A DNA stretch of 43,134 bases, taken from an uncultured Candidatus Thioglobus sp. (GTDB lineage Bacteria > Pseudomonadota > Gammaproteobacteria > PS1 > Pseudothioglobaceae). The position numbers were made by a program, and so were the translations under genes. Location of the stretch: contig GG730024.1 in the NCBI GenBank assembly GCA_000205985.2, positions 1 through 43,134 of the forward strand, written 5' to 3'. Below are positions 29,111 to 38,914 of the stretch, in pieces (positions within the stretch are counted from its first letter, which is position 1; the number at the start of each line of letters is the position of its first letter). Below the pieces are notes generated by a model. The model was not told the DNA's origin and did not search any database. It was given only the letters and a program-made list of their open reading frames with translations.

Positions 29111-29365
29111 ATGACAAAAGTAAAAGACACGATTGATATTTGTGGTTGTTTGGTGCATGCCGTTAAAGGGCAGGAAAAAAATGTTGAAAATGCATTGACT
29201 GCCATTAGTGGCGTAGAAGTACACCACATAACTGATAATTCCCGTCTGGTGGTTACCATTGAAAGGGAAAATCAAGGCAAGATAGCCGATACAATGGGCG
29301 AATTTAACGACATCAACGGTGTGGTTTCAACGGTTTTAACCTACCAACATTCAGAGCCAATCTAG
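29111..29365 (+). CDS. napD: NapD-family maturation chaperone
   Basis: 84 aa, IDICGCLVHAVKGQEKNVENALTAISGVEVH, directly upstream of napGHAB. Confidence 0.85.
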   Translation: MTKVKDTIDICGCLVHAVKGQEKNVENALTAISGVEVHHITDNSRLVVTIERENQGKIADTMGEFNDINGVVSTVLTYQHSEPI

Positions 29366-29374
29366 AGGTATGAT

Positions 29375-30217
29375 ATGGCCATTTCGCGTAGAGAGTTTTT
29401 TATAAATTCAGCTAGGCTGGCTACCACTACTGCACTAGTCGCAACTGGGCTACTAAGTTATTCAAAATACTCTTATTCTTTGCCTGCAAAGGCCATACGA
29501 CCACCCGGTGCTTTAAGTGAAAAAGAATTTGTCTCCGCCTGTGTGCGTTGTGGTTTGTGCGTAAATGATTGCCCATTCCCAACCCTAAGCCTTGCAACTT
29601 TGGAAGATGATGTTGCGCTAGGCACGCCATTTTTTACCGCCAGAGAAGCCGGCTGTGAAATGTGCGATGACATCCCCTGTGTCAAAGCATGCCCAACGGG
29701 TGCTTTGGATAAAAATCTTACCGATATTAATGACGCCAAAATGGGTCTAGCAAGAATCGTGGATACAAAGGGTTGTATTGCCTATCAAGGCTTACGTTGT
29801 GAAGTGTGTTATAACGTTTGTCCAATACGTGGCAAAGCCATTACGGTTGAAGTTAAACATAACAAACGAAGTGGTAAACACGCATTATTTGTACCTGTGG
29901 TCAATTATGATTATTGCACAGGCTGTGGTAAATGCGAAGAAGCTTGCATTATGGAAGAAGCCGTTATTAGAGTTTTGCCAATTAAGCTTGCCATGGGTAA
30001 GCGCCAAGATCATTACAAATTAGGCTGGGAAGAAAAACAAAAATCGGGTCAATCATTAGTCACACCAGACTTGAAACATAAATACAACCTGCCAGAAGGC
30101 AAAAAGTACGACTTACAAGGTGAAGGCCTTACCGATGTCAAAATTGATTCTACTTTGGACAATGCACTGGAGTCGCTTAATAAATTCAACCCATTATTTG
30201 ACATTAAAAGAAAATGA
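29375..30217 (+). CDS. napG: MauM/NapG-type ferredoxin
   Basis: 280 aa; Tat motif SRREFF; four ferredoxin clusters. Confidence 0.93.
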   Translation: MAISRREFFINSARLATTTALVATGLLSYSKYSYSLPAKAIRPPGALSEKEFVSACVRCGLCVNDCPFPTLSLATLEDDVALGTPFFTAREAGCEMCDDIPCVKACPTGALDKNLTDINDAKMGLARIVDTKGCIAYQGLRCEVCYNVCPIRGKAITVEVKHNKRSGKHALFVPVVNYDYCTGCGKCEEACIMEEAVIRVLPIKLAMGKRQDHYKLGWEEKQKSGQSLVTPDLKHKYNLPEGKKYDLQGEGLTDVKIDSTLDNALESLNKFNPLFDIKRK

Positions 30218-31083
30218 AGAAACCAAATATTTGCCAAAAAACAGGTTTGGATGCACAAAAATCTAAAGGTTGGTTGGGCGCAAATAAGTATTTGATTTTT
30301 CGCCGTGTGTCCCAGTTTGGAATTTTATTTTTATTTTTATTAGGGCCTTGGTTTGATGTTTGGCTGGTTAAAGGTAATCTAACGTCAAGCTTAACACTGG
30401 ACACATTGCCATTAACTGATCCTTATGTGTTGTTACAGTCTTTCTTTGCAGGGCATTCGATTGCTCAGGATGCACTGATTGGCGCACTGATTGTATTTGT
30501 GTTTTACCTCGTCATCGGTGGTCGAGTATTTTGCTCTTGGGCGTGCCCTGTTAACGTTATTACTGACAGTGCTAATTGGCTTCGTTGTAAGCTGGGCATT
30601 CAAAACAAAGGGGGTGGCGTATCCAGCAAAACTCGCTATTGGCTTTTGGCCATGAGTCTTGCATTAGCTTTACTCACCGGCAGTATCGTTTGGGAGTTGG
30701 TTAACCCTGTTTCTATTTTGCATCGCGGCATTATTTTTGGCATGAGTTTTGGATGGGGTTTAATTGCACTTATTTTCTTATTTGATTTTTTGGTGGTTAA
30801 TAAAGGCTGGTGTTCACGCTTATGCCCAGTGGGTGCTTTTTATGGATTGATTGGCAAGGGGTCGATTGTACGAGTCAGTGCCAAAAACAGAGAGGATTGC
30901 ACCGATTGTTTGGAGTGTTTTTCTGTGTGTCCAGAATCACAAGTGATTAAACCAGCGTTAAAAGGGCAGGGTGGTCGTATTATTTTGGATGGAAATTGTA
31001 CTAATTGTGGCAGGTGTATTGATATTTGCGAGCCAAATGTGTTTTCTTACACCACGCGTTTTAACAAGAACACAACTAAATAA
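30214..31083 (+). CDS. napH: NapH membrane quinol dehydrogenase component
   Basis: 289 aa; CSWACPVNVITD, CSRLCPVGAFYG, ferredoxin clusters; overlaps napG stop. Confidence 0.93.
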   Translation: MKKPNICQKTGLDAQKSKGWLGANKYLIFRRVSQFGILFLFLLGPWFDVWLVKGNLTSSLTLDTLPLTDPYVLLQSFFAGHSIAQDALIGALIVFVFYLVIGGRVFCSWACPVNVITDSANWLRCKLGIQNKGGGVSSKTRYWLLAMSLALALLTGSIVWELVNPVSILHRGIIFGMSFGWGLIALIFLFDFLVVNKGWCSRLCPVGAFYGLIGKGSIVRVSAKNREDCTDCLECFSVCPESQVIKPALKGQGGRIILDGNCTNCGRCIDICEPNVFSYTTRFNKNTTK

Positions 31084-31092
31084 ACACAAACA

Positions 31093-31104
31093 TAACCTAT
31101 GTTA
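31093..31104. promoter_or_regulatory. Recurrent palindrome TAACCTATGTTA upstream of napA
   Basis: Reverse complement is TAACATAGGTTA; napH-napA intergenic. Confidence 0.55.
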
Positions 31105-31188
31105 ATGAAAAACATCTAATAGGTAATTAAAGTGATAAGTTCATGTTAATAAATGAGTAATTTTTTATATTTTGTGAGGAGAAAATAA

Positions 31189-33728
31189 ATGGCTATTACA
31201 AGAAGAGAATTCATAAAAAATAGTGCCATCACGGCAACTGCAACAACAGCGGGAGTAACGCTTCCAGGTATTGCACTTGCTAATAAAGGTGGTGACGATA
31301 TTAGATGGGACAAAATCCCTTGTCGTTTTTGTGGTACAGGTTGTTCTGTATTGGTAGGTGTTAAGGATGACAAAATCGTTGCATCACAAGGTGATCCAGA
31401 TGCACCAGTAAACAAAGGTCTTAATTGTGTTAAGGGTTATTTCTTATCTAAAATTATGTACGGTAAGGATCGTTTAACCCAGCCACTTTTGCGTAAGACA
31501 AATGGTAAATACGACAAAAATGGTGAATTTACTCCAGTGTCGTGGGACGAAGCTTTCGATATTATGGCCGACAAATGGAAAGCTGCCATTAAAGTATCAA
31601 ACAAAGAAAACGAAGGAAAGCCCGTTGACAAAATGACCTCTCGTGTGGGTATGTTCGGTTCTGGACAATGGACAGTATGGGAAGGGTACGCTGCTTCTAA
31701 ATTATTCAAAGCAGGTTTTAGATCTAACAACATTGACCCTAATGCTCGCCACTGTATGGCATCTGCCGTAGGCGCTTTTATTCGTGCCTTTGGTTCGGAC
31801 GAGCCAATGGGTTGTTACGATGATTTTGAGCATGGTGATGCCTTTGTATTATGGGGTTCAAACATGTCAGAAATGCACCCAATTTTATGGTCTCGTATTA
31901 CCGATACACGCTTAACCAAGCCAGGCTCAGAAGTGCACGTGTTATCAACGTTTGAGCATCGTTCTACTGATTTAGCAGACAACAGTATGATTTTTCATCC
32001 GCAATCAGACACAGCGATTCTTAACTACATTGCGAACTATATTGTTGAAAACAAAGCGTACAACAAAGATTTCCTTAAAAAACACGTTAACTTTACCAAA
32101 ACACCAACCGACATTGGTTATGGTTTGCGCAATGAGCATCCGTTACAAGTAAAAGCTAAAAACCCTAACAAAGGCAAACTCAGCAAAATCAGTTGGGATG
32201 AATACGTTGAATCCGTTAAGCCTTATACACTAGAAAAGGCCGTTGAGATTTCAGGTGTTCCAGCAGAGAAACTAGAGCGTTTGGCTAAGCTTTATGCCGA
32301 CCCTAAAAAGAAAATTGTGTCTTTATGGACAATGGGCGTTAACCAACACACACGTGGTGTATGGACAAATGGCCTTATTTATAACATTCACTTATTAACC
32401 GGTAAGATCTCAGAGCCAGGCAATGGCCCGTTCTCTTTAACGGGTCAACCTTCGGCTTGTGGTACGGCTCGCGAAGTTGGTACGTTTGCTCACCGACTTC
32501 CTGCTGATTATGTGATCATGAAAAAATCACATCGTGATTTTGCAGAAAAAATATGGAAGCTTCCAGAAGGCACTATTCCGGGTAAGAAAGGTTTACACGC
32601 AGTTGCTCAAAGTAGGGCGCTTAAAGACGGCAAGCTAAATACCTACTGGGTAATGTGTAACAATAACATGCAAGCTGGCCCTAACATTAACGATGAAATG
32701 CTACCAGGGTGGCGCAATCCTGATAACTTTATTGTGGTGTCAGACCCATACCCAACGGTATCAGCACAGGCGGCCGATCTTATTTTGCCAACATCAATGT
32801 GGGCAGAAAAAGAAGGTGCGTATGGTAATGCTGAAAGACGTACTCAATTTTGGCGTCAGCAAGTTGATGCACCAGGACAATCTAAATCTGACTTATGGCA
32901 ATTGGTCGAGTTCTCTAAGCGCTTTACCACTGACGAAGTTTGGTCTAAAGATTTATTGGATAAAAATCCAGAATACAAAGGTAAGAGTTTGTACGATGTC
33001 TTGTATGCCAACAAGCAAGTTAACAAGTTTAACAAGCAAAGAATATCGGATGACAGAGGTAATACCTACAAAAACTCAGAGATGGATGACTTTGGCTTCT
33101 ACATTCAAAAAGGTTTGTTTGAAGAATATCGTCGCTTCCAGCTTGAAGGCTCTAAAAAAGGCCACGAGCAAGCAGATTTTGATACCTATCATAAGGTGCG
33201 TGGATTGCGCTGGCCAGTGGTTAACGGTAAGGAAACCTTATGGCGCTATCGTGAAGGCTATGACCCTTACGTTAAAAAAGGCGAAGGCATTAGATTCTAC
33301 GGCAAGAAAGACGGCAGAGCTAATATTATTACCGCTCCTTATGAGCCACCACCGGAAGTGCCAAATGAAGAGTTCGATCTTTGGATGTCAACCGGTCGTG
33401 TATTAGAGCATTGGCATTCAGGCACAAATGACAAGGCGTGTACCAGAGCTTTATCGTGCCAGTACCTGATGCAGTTTTATACATGCACCCAGAAGATGCT
33501 AAATCACGTGGATTAAGACGAGGCGCTAACGCTAAGATTCAATCAAGTCGTGGTGAGATTGTTGCCATGGTTGAAACCAAAGGCCGTAACAGACCGCCTA
33601 AAGGTTTGGTATTCGTACCTTGGTTTGACGCTTCTCGTTTGGTTAATAAATTAATACTGGATGCAACGGATCCGCTCTCTAAAGAGACGGATTACAAGAA
33701 AACACCAGTTAAAGTTGTTAAAGCATAA
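31189..33728 (+). CDS. napA: Periplasmic nitrate reductase catalytic subunit, reading frame broken by two apparent +1 insertions
   Basis: Tat [19 protein letters not shown], NapA motifs throughout; [11 protein letters not shown] then shift, resumes [21 protein letters not shown] in frame +2 to stop at 33728. Confidence 0.93.
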
Positions 33729-33737
33729 GAGGAGAAT

Positions 33738-34286
33738 ATGATGAAAATTAAATTATTAGCCATAACAATTGTTTCAGCTTTTGCATTAAGTGTTCAAGCG
33801 GGTTTCTTTGGTTCTGACCACAACTGGAACAACCCCGTATCAGCTGCAATGGATGCCATGAGTGACATGGCGAGTGACGCCAAAAATACAGTGAGTGATG
33901 CCGTTGATAGTGTTACCGATTCGGTAGATGTTGGTTCATTGCGTGGTACACACGCATTGGATGATTTCTCGCTTATGCCACCCGTTGGTAAGTGGATTAA
34001 AGACGCTGACTTCACACGTAGTTTTATCGATCAGCCACCGTTGATTCCACATAAAACCAAGGGCATGAGGATTACGATGAAGAAAAATAAGTGTTTAAGT
34101 TGTCACAGTAATGAGAATTGGAGAGATGCAGACGCCGTTAAGATGACCGCATCACACTTTATGACTCGTTCTAATAAAAGACTTAAAGAAGTGTCACCAA
34201 GGCGTTATTTCTGTACACAATGCCACGTTCCTCAGGTTGACAACAAGCCTTTGATTGGTAGTGACTACGTAAATACTGCAGAATAA
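33738..34286 (+). CDS. napB: Diheme cytochrome c NapB with N-terminal insertion
   Basis: CLSCH and CTQCH, DQPPLIPHKTKG, SPRRYFCTQCHVPQVD. Confidence 0.93.
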   Translation: MMKIKLLAITIVSAFALSVQAGFFGSDHNWNNPVSAAMDAMSDMASDAKNTVSDAVDSVTDSVDVGSLRGTHALDDFSLMPPVGKWIKDADFTRSFIDQPPLIPHKTKGMRITMKKNKCLSCHSNENWRDADAVKMTASHFMTRSNKRLKEVSPRRYFCTQCHVPQVDNKPLIGSDYVNTAE

Positions 34287-34335
34287 CTCATTGCACTGTA
34301 TATTGTTTAGTCATTAAACCTATACCTTGCATTAA

Positions 34336-34818
34336 ATGAGTAGCATAACCAGAGCCCAATTCCTTCGCGGGGGTTGGGGTTCAAACCGACAATCTGTTAT
34401 TAGGCCGCCATGGTCTAAACCGGAAGAATTGTTTGTCGATATTTGCAATCGATGCGGTGCTTGTATAGACGCTTGTCCAGAAAAGATTGTTGTTACTGGT
34501 TCTGGTAAATTTCCCATTATTGATTTTCAAAAAGGTGAATGTACTTTTTGTCATCAGTGTGCGGATGCTTGTCAATATCATGCTTTTGAATCGTCAAGCG
34601 AAAAACCATGGAGCGTTAAAGCTCAAATTCAAGACGATTGTTTGTCAAAGATTGGTGTGGTGTGTCAATCTTGTTCTGAGGTTTGTGAACACGGAGCAAT
34701 AGAATTTAGCATACAAATGGGCGGTGTTCCAAGCATTGAATTAAACCCTCAAAAATGCACAGGCTGTGGTGCATGCGTAGCAATTTGCCCTAAGAGTGCC
34801 ATTAAAGTGTTAACATAA
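34336..34818 (+). CDS. napF: NapF ferredoxin-type protein
   Basis: SSITRAQFLRGG N-terminus, CNRCGACIDACP, CTFCHQCADACQ, CTGCGACVAICP. Confidence 0.92.
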   Translation: MSSITRAQFLRGGWGSNRQSVIRPPWSKPEELFVDICNRCGACIDACPEKIVVTGSGKFPIIDFQKGECTFCHQCADACQYHAFESSSEKPWSVKAQIQDDCLSKIGVVCQSCSEVCEHGAIEFSIQMGGVPSIELNPQKCTGCGACVAICPKSAIKVLT

Positions 34819-34837
34819 GCCATAAATAGGAGCAGAG

Positions 34838-35305
34838 ATGAATACAGTAGTTAAAGTAGGTGCATTATTTGCAGGCGGTGTTGGTGCTTATGTTATGGGT
34901 ACTTTCATGATCAACATGGGTACTGACATGACTAACATGACAAAGTCAGTCGCACAAATGACACAAGACGTTCATTCCATGGCAAAAAACATGAATGGCA
35001 TGGCGGGCAATATGATGCAGATGGCACAAAGCATGGTAGAAGGTCAAAAGAAAATGGGTGATGATTTTGCTAATGTGGCTAGAGACATGAACGTAATGAC
35101 CGGTTCGATGATTTCCATGAGCAGAGACATGAACGGTTTGGGCACACAAATATCTGGCATGAATGTCAATATTAAAGAGATGAATCAATCCATGTCACGT
35201 ATGAGTGGAGACATGGCCACCATGAATAATTCGATGTCAGGCATGCGTTATGACATTAACAAATTTACCAAGCCTGAAACCATTATGATGCCTTGGTTGC
35301 GTTAA
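34838..35305 (+). CDS. Methionine-rich coiled-coil-like membrane-anchored protein
   Basis: 155 aa with 30 Met; N-terminal hydrophobic segment; Met at 3/4 spacing; SD aggagcag, 20 bp after napF. Confidence 0.8.
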   Translation: MNTVVKVGALFAGGVGAYVMGTFMINMGTDMTNMTKSVAQMTQDVHSMAKNMNGMAGNMMQMAQSMVEGQKKMGDDFANVARDMNVMTGSMISMSRDMNGLGTQISGMNVNIKEMNQSMSRMSGDMATMNNSMSGMRYDINKFTKPETIMMPWLR

Positions 35306-35314
35306 AGCCGAGTG

Positions 35315-35782
35315 CTATAAATCGGCGTCTTCAATAATTGATTTAATCAAACCACCAATCTTAGCAATGGATTTTTTAGATCTGTCGTCAATCGCCTCAG
35401 GCGCTGCCCAGACCACATAAACTTTTTTAGGGTCTTTTTCAAGGTTATAAACTGCAATTTTAAACGGGCAAAGCAAAATATTTAAATGGTTTGCTCTTGA
35501 GATATCTTGCGAAATACCTGCACTACAAAACTCGATAATTTCTGCGTTTCGATAAATATCCCTTCTAAAATTAAAAACACTTTTGGTGTTGCTAAGCATT
35601 TCACTGGCATGAAACACCCCTGCAATATTAAGCCCTTTTCCTTTAACAGAATCAATAATATCATCACGCACATCTTCATACTCAGCCTCAATAATGACGG
35701 TGGTAATGTGTTTTGCCAGTACGGGCTGAAGTGCAAATACGGCGCACAGTAACAGCAGTAAGTATTTTTTATTAGTTTTCAT
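35315..35782 (-). CDS. DUF302-family secreted protein
   Basis: Signal peptide; GLNIAGVFHASEML...IIEFCSAGISQDISRANHLNILLCPFKIAVYNLE. Confidence 0.75.
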   Translation of the reverse strand: MKTNKKYLLLLLCAVFALQPVLAKHITTVIIEAEYEDVRDDIIDSVKGKGLNIAGVFHASEMLSNTKSVFNFRRDIYRNAEIIEFCSAGISQDISRANHLNILLCPFKIAVYNLEKDPKKVYVVWAAPEAIDDRSKKSIAKIGGLIKSIIEDADL

Positions 35783-35895
35783 TATCGTTCCTTTTTTTAA
35801 AAAGATGCCCCCCTCTTTTTTGGTCCTATAAGGTGAGAGAGAAGTTAAGGATCGAGAGAGGCATTACGAATTATAGGTTTAATTTATTTTCACTT

Positions 35896-35913
35896 AAATA
35901 ACATAGGTTATTT
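35896..35913. promoter_or_regulatory. Recurrent palindrome AAATAACATAGGTTATTT between DUF302 gene and fccA
   Basis: Perfect 7-bp arms AAATAAC/GTTATTT around ATAG. Confidence 0.6.
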
Positions 35914-36001
35914 TCACTTGAAGTGTGCATGGGTATATTGAAAAGTTCATAGTATTAATTCAAGTGAATAAATTACTTGTTTTTTATTATTAAGTGAGGA
36001 G

Positions 36002-36020
36002 ATTCTGCATAAAGCAGAAT
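36002..36020 (+). promoter_or_regulatory. Small perfect hairpin in the fccA leader
   Basis: ATTCTGC-ATAAA-GCAGAAT. Confidence 0.5.
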
Positions 36021-36047
36021 TAATTTTAAACAAACAATACGGAGTTT

Positions 36048-36638
36048 ATGATGAGAAATACAATCACAAAATCTGCATTATTAGCTACTGGACTATTATT
36101 GTCAGTACAATCATTAGCGGAACCAACCGCTGAAGCACTGGGCTATACTTGTGCAGGTTGTCATGGCACGAACGGCGCTAGTACAGGTAATGCAATCCCT
36201 TCTTTAGCAGGTCTATCAGAAGGTTATTTAATCAATGCGATGAATGAGTATCGTGACGATGGAAGACTTTCACAAATTATGGGTCGAATTGCCAAAGGCT
36301 ATACGGATGATCAAATTGAGTCAATGGCAACTTTCTTTGCTGCTCAACCGGTTCATTCTAATATTAATCAACAATTTGATGATGCTAAAGCAAGAAAAGG
36401 CGAAAAATTGCATAAGAAATATTGTGAATCTTGTCATACGGCAGGTGGTACAGATCCGGAAGATGATGCAGGTTTATTATCAGGCAATGCTGTATTGTTC
36501 ATGAAATACACGTTAGCTGATTTCCATGATGGTTCACGTAGCATGCCAAAGAGAATGAATAAGATGATGAAAAAGGCTTTGAAAAAAGATTCTAATGCAT
36601 TAGATAATTTGACTAATTACTACGGCAGTGCCAAATAG
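36048..36638 (+). CDS. fccA: Diheme cytochrome c (flavocytochrome c cytochrome subunit type)
   Basis: Signal peptide, CAGCH and CESCH, directly upstream of fccB. Confidence 0.85.
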   Translation: MMRNTITKSALLATGLLLSVQSLAEPTAEALGYTCAGCHGTNGASTGNAIPSLAGLSEGYLINAMNEYRDDGRLSQIMGRIAKGYTDDQIESMATFFAAQPVHSNINQQFDDAKARKGEKLHKKYCESCHTAGGTDPEDDAGLLSGNAVLFMKYTLADFHDGSRSMPKRMNKMMKKALKKDSNALDNLTNYYGSAK

Positions 36639-36650
36639 AGGAGAATACTA

Positions 36651-37958
36651 ATGAGTAAACAAAATAGAAGAAGTTTTATAAAAACACTAGGTTTGGGTAC
36701 TGCTGCGGCGACTGCTGCAACTTACACCCCTTTTGCTATTGGTGGCGCAACTAAAAAAGTTGTTGTTGTTGGTGGTGGTATGGGTGGTGCTGTTGCTGCT
36801 AAATACATCAGAATGATGGATAAGTCAGTTGAAGTTACCTTGATTGAAGCTAACAAAGATTACTACACTTGTTTTACCAGTAATGAAGTATTAAGCGGTA
36901 AGCGTACTCTTGCTGATATTAAGTTTGGTTACAATGGTCTTAAAGATCATGGTATCAATGTTGTGATTGACAAAGCAACTGGTATTGATGCAGACCGTAA
37001 AAAAGTTTCAACAGCTTCTGGAAGAAGCTTTGCTTACGATCGTTGTATCGTTGCACCGGGTGTTGATTTTAGATATGAAAAAACTCCAGGGTACAATGAA
37101 AACTTGGCAAATACAAGTCTTCCACATGCTTGGAAAGCTGGCCCGCAAACACAAATGTTGCGTGATCAATTAACAGACATGAAAGACGGCGGTGTTGTTG
37201 CTATTTGCCCTCCACCAAATCCTTTCCGTTGTCCTCCAGGGCCGTATGAACGCGCTTCACAAATCGCACTTTATTTAAAGCACAACAAGCCTAAGTCTAA
37301 GATTATTATTCTTGATCCTAAGCCTAGCTTTTCAAAAATGGGCTTATTTACAGGTGGTTGGCAGCGTCATTATGGTTACAAGACAGACAATTCAATGATT
37401 GAATGGCACGGTACACCTAAGGGCTCTGATGATAATGTTATAAGCGATGTTGATGCTAAAACAAAAACAGTAATAACGGGCTTTAATGAAGTGAAAGCAG
37501 ATGTGCTTAATATTATTCCAGCGCAAAAAGCAGGTAAGATTGCTCATGTTGCAGGTTTAACTAACGACAAAGGCTGGTGCCCGGTTCATGGTGATACGTT
37601 TGAATCGACCATTCATAAGAACATCCACGTGATTGGCGATGCTGCGATTGCCTCTCCATTGCCCAAGTCAGGTTATGCGGCAAACTCAGAGGGTAAAACG
37701 GTAGCGGCAGCGATCGTTGCACTGTTAAACGGTAAGAGTGCGCCAGATCCTACTTATGTAAACACATGTTATAGTGTGATTGCACCAGGAGATGGTATTT
37801 CCGTTGCTATGGTTTATGCCTTTAAAGGTGGCAAAATCGTTAAAGTTAAAGGTTCAGGTGGTTTAACACCGGGTAAATTTGACACCAAGCTAAGAGAAAG
37901 AGAGCAGTACTATGGCTATTCTTGGTTTGATAACATTACCAATGATACTTTTGGCTAA
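36651..37958 (+). CDS. fccB: Sulfide dehydrogenase (flavocytochrome c) flavoprotein subunit
   Basis: Tat [63 protein letters not shown]. Confidence 0.92.
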   Translation: MSKQNRRSFIKTLGLGTAAATAATYTPFAIGGATKKVVVVGGGMGGAVAAKYIRMMDKSVEVTLIEANKDYYTCFTSNEVLSGKRTLADIKFGYNGLKDHGINVVIDKATGIDADRKKVSTASGRSFAYDRCIVAPGVDFRYEKTPGYNENLANTSLPHAWKAGPQTQMLRDQLTDMKDGGVVAICPPPNPFRCPPGPYERASQIALYLKHNKPKSKIIILDPKPSFSKMGLFTGGWQRHYGYKTDNSMIEWHGTPKGSDDNVISDVDAKTKTVITGFNEVKADVLNIIPAQKAGKIAHVAGLTNDKGWCPVHGDTFESTIHKNIHVIGDAAIASPLPKSGYAANSEGKTVAAAIVALLNGKSAPDPTYVNTCYSVIAPGDGISVAMVYAFKGGKIVKVKGSGGLTPGKFDTKLREREQYYGYSWFDNITNDTFG

Positions 37959-37986
37959 AACAGTCTCTCAATAAACCGTTTGGTTT

Positions 37987-38020
37987 AAAACCCCAACCCT
38001 GCAAGGTTGGGGTTTTTTTT
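37987..38020 (+). terminator. Intrinsic terminator after fccB
   Basis: AAAACCCCAACC-CTGCAA-GGTTGGGGTTTTTTTT. Confidence 0.93.
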
Positions 38021-38080
38021 GATTTTTTTTAGGATAAGCCCCCCCAGAGCATATTTTATAAGGTATTATCGTAATTTTTC

Positions 38081-38094
38081 TTGATCCATATTAA
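38081..38094. promoter_or_regulatory. FNR-like box TTGATCCATATTAA upstream of the FNR-like regulator
   Basis: TTGAT-N4-ATTAA, one mismatch from consensus. Confidence 0.5.
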
Positions 38095-38152
38095 GGTAAA
38101 TTTATAGTATAAGTATACAATTATAATCTAATATATAACTTGAGGGGGTGTT

Positions 38153-38893
38153 GTGCCTTGTAACGATAATAATAAAATTGCTAAAAATTGTCTGAGCTGT
38201 GTGGTGCGTAAAAGCACGATATTTGGCTCTTTAACGGATGATGAAATGGCATCTGTTGAGGGGTATATTGAGAAAAAGCGCCATTTTCAATCTGGCGAAT
38301 ACGTGATTCAAGAAAATTCTAGCGTTAATTACAGTTTGTGTATTAATTCTGGGTATTTAATATTGGGCAGTTATTTAGAAAACGGGTCTCGCCAAATATT
38401 CCAAGTAGCAATGCCCGGTGACTCCATTGGTTTTTCGCACAGTGATAATGCTTATAATTATTTTGTTCAAGCAATGACTGAAGCTGATGTTTGCGTTATT
38501 GACAACGCTACGGTTGATAAGCTGATTGGCGAGCAAAAAGCAATCGCCACCAAACTGGTTGAAATCCTCTCACACAACACCGCTGTTAATCAGCAGTACC
38601 TGTTAAACTTAGGCAGAAAAAGCGCCAGAGAGGCTTTAGCATATTTGATTATGGACATCTCTACTCGCATTAGACAGCGGTTAATCAAATGCACTACGAA
38701 TGAATCTGAGCTGTCTTTTTTCCCGCTTAATCAAGAAGACATGGCCGATATTTTAGGGATGACTAAGGTGCACATCAGTCGTATTACTTCTGAATTTAAA
38801 AAAGAACAATTAATTCAATGCTCTCACAAGACCATTAAGGTGCTCGATGAAGATCGTTTAAGTGAGATTGGTGGTTTTTCTGTTTTAGACTAA
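38153..38893 (+). CDS. FNR-like Crp/Fnr-family regulator
   Basis: GTG start; N-terminal cysteines (MPCNDNNKIAKNCLSC) plus internal QAMTEADVCVID; HTH MADILGMTKVHISRITSEF. Confidence 0.88.
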   Translation: MPCNDNNKIAKNCLSCVVRKSTIFGSLTDDEMASVEGYIEKKRHFQSGEYVIQENSSVNYSLCINSGYLILGSYLENGSRQIFQVAMPGDSIGFSHSDNAYNYFVQAMTEADVCVIDNATVDKLIGEQKAIATKLVEILSHNTAVNQQYLLNLGRKSAREALAYLIMDISTRIRQRLIKCTTNESELSFFPLNQEDMADILGMTKVHISRITSEFKKEQLIQCSHKTIKVLDEDRLSEIGGFSVLD

Positions 38894-38914
38894 TGCTTAG
38901 TGAATGAGCTTTGT

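Noticed and set aside
32693-33406. 237-aa plus-strand ORF within napA
   Set aside because: Alternative frame of the strongly supported NapA coding sequence.
33426-33460. Programmed frameshifting in napA
   Set aside because: Two separate same-direction shifts 33 bp apart with no slippery heptamer or stimulatory structure; sequencing error or mutation is simpler.
33438-33728. Separate 96-aa gene
   Set aside because: Its sequence is the NapA C-terminus; separated only by the two apparent insertions.
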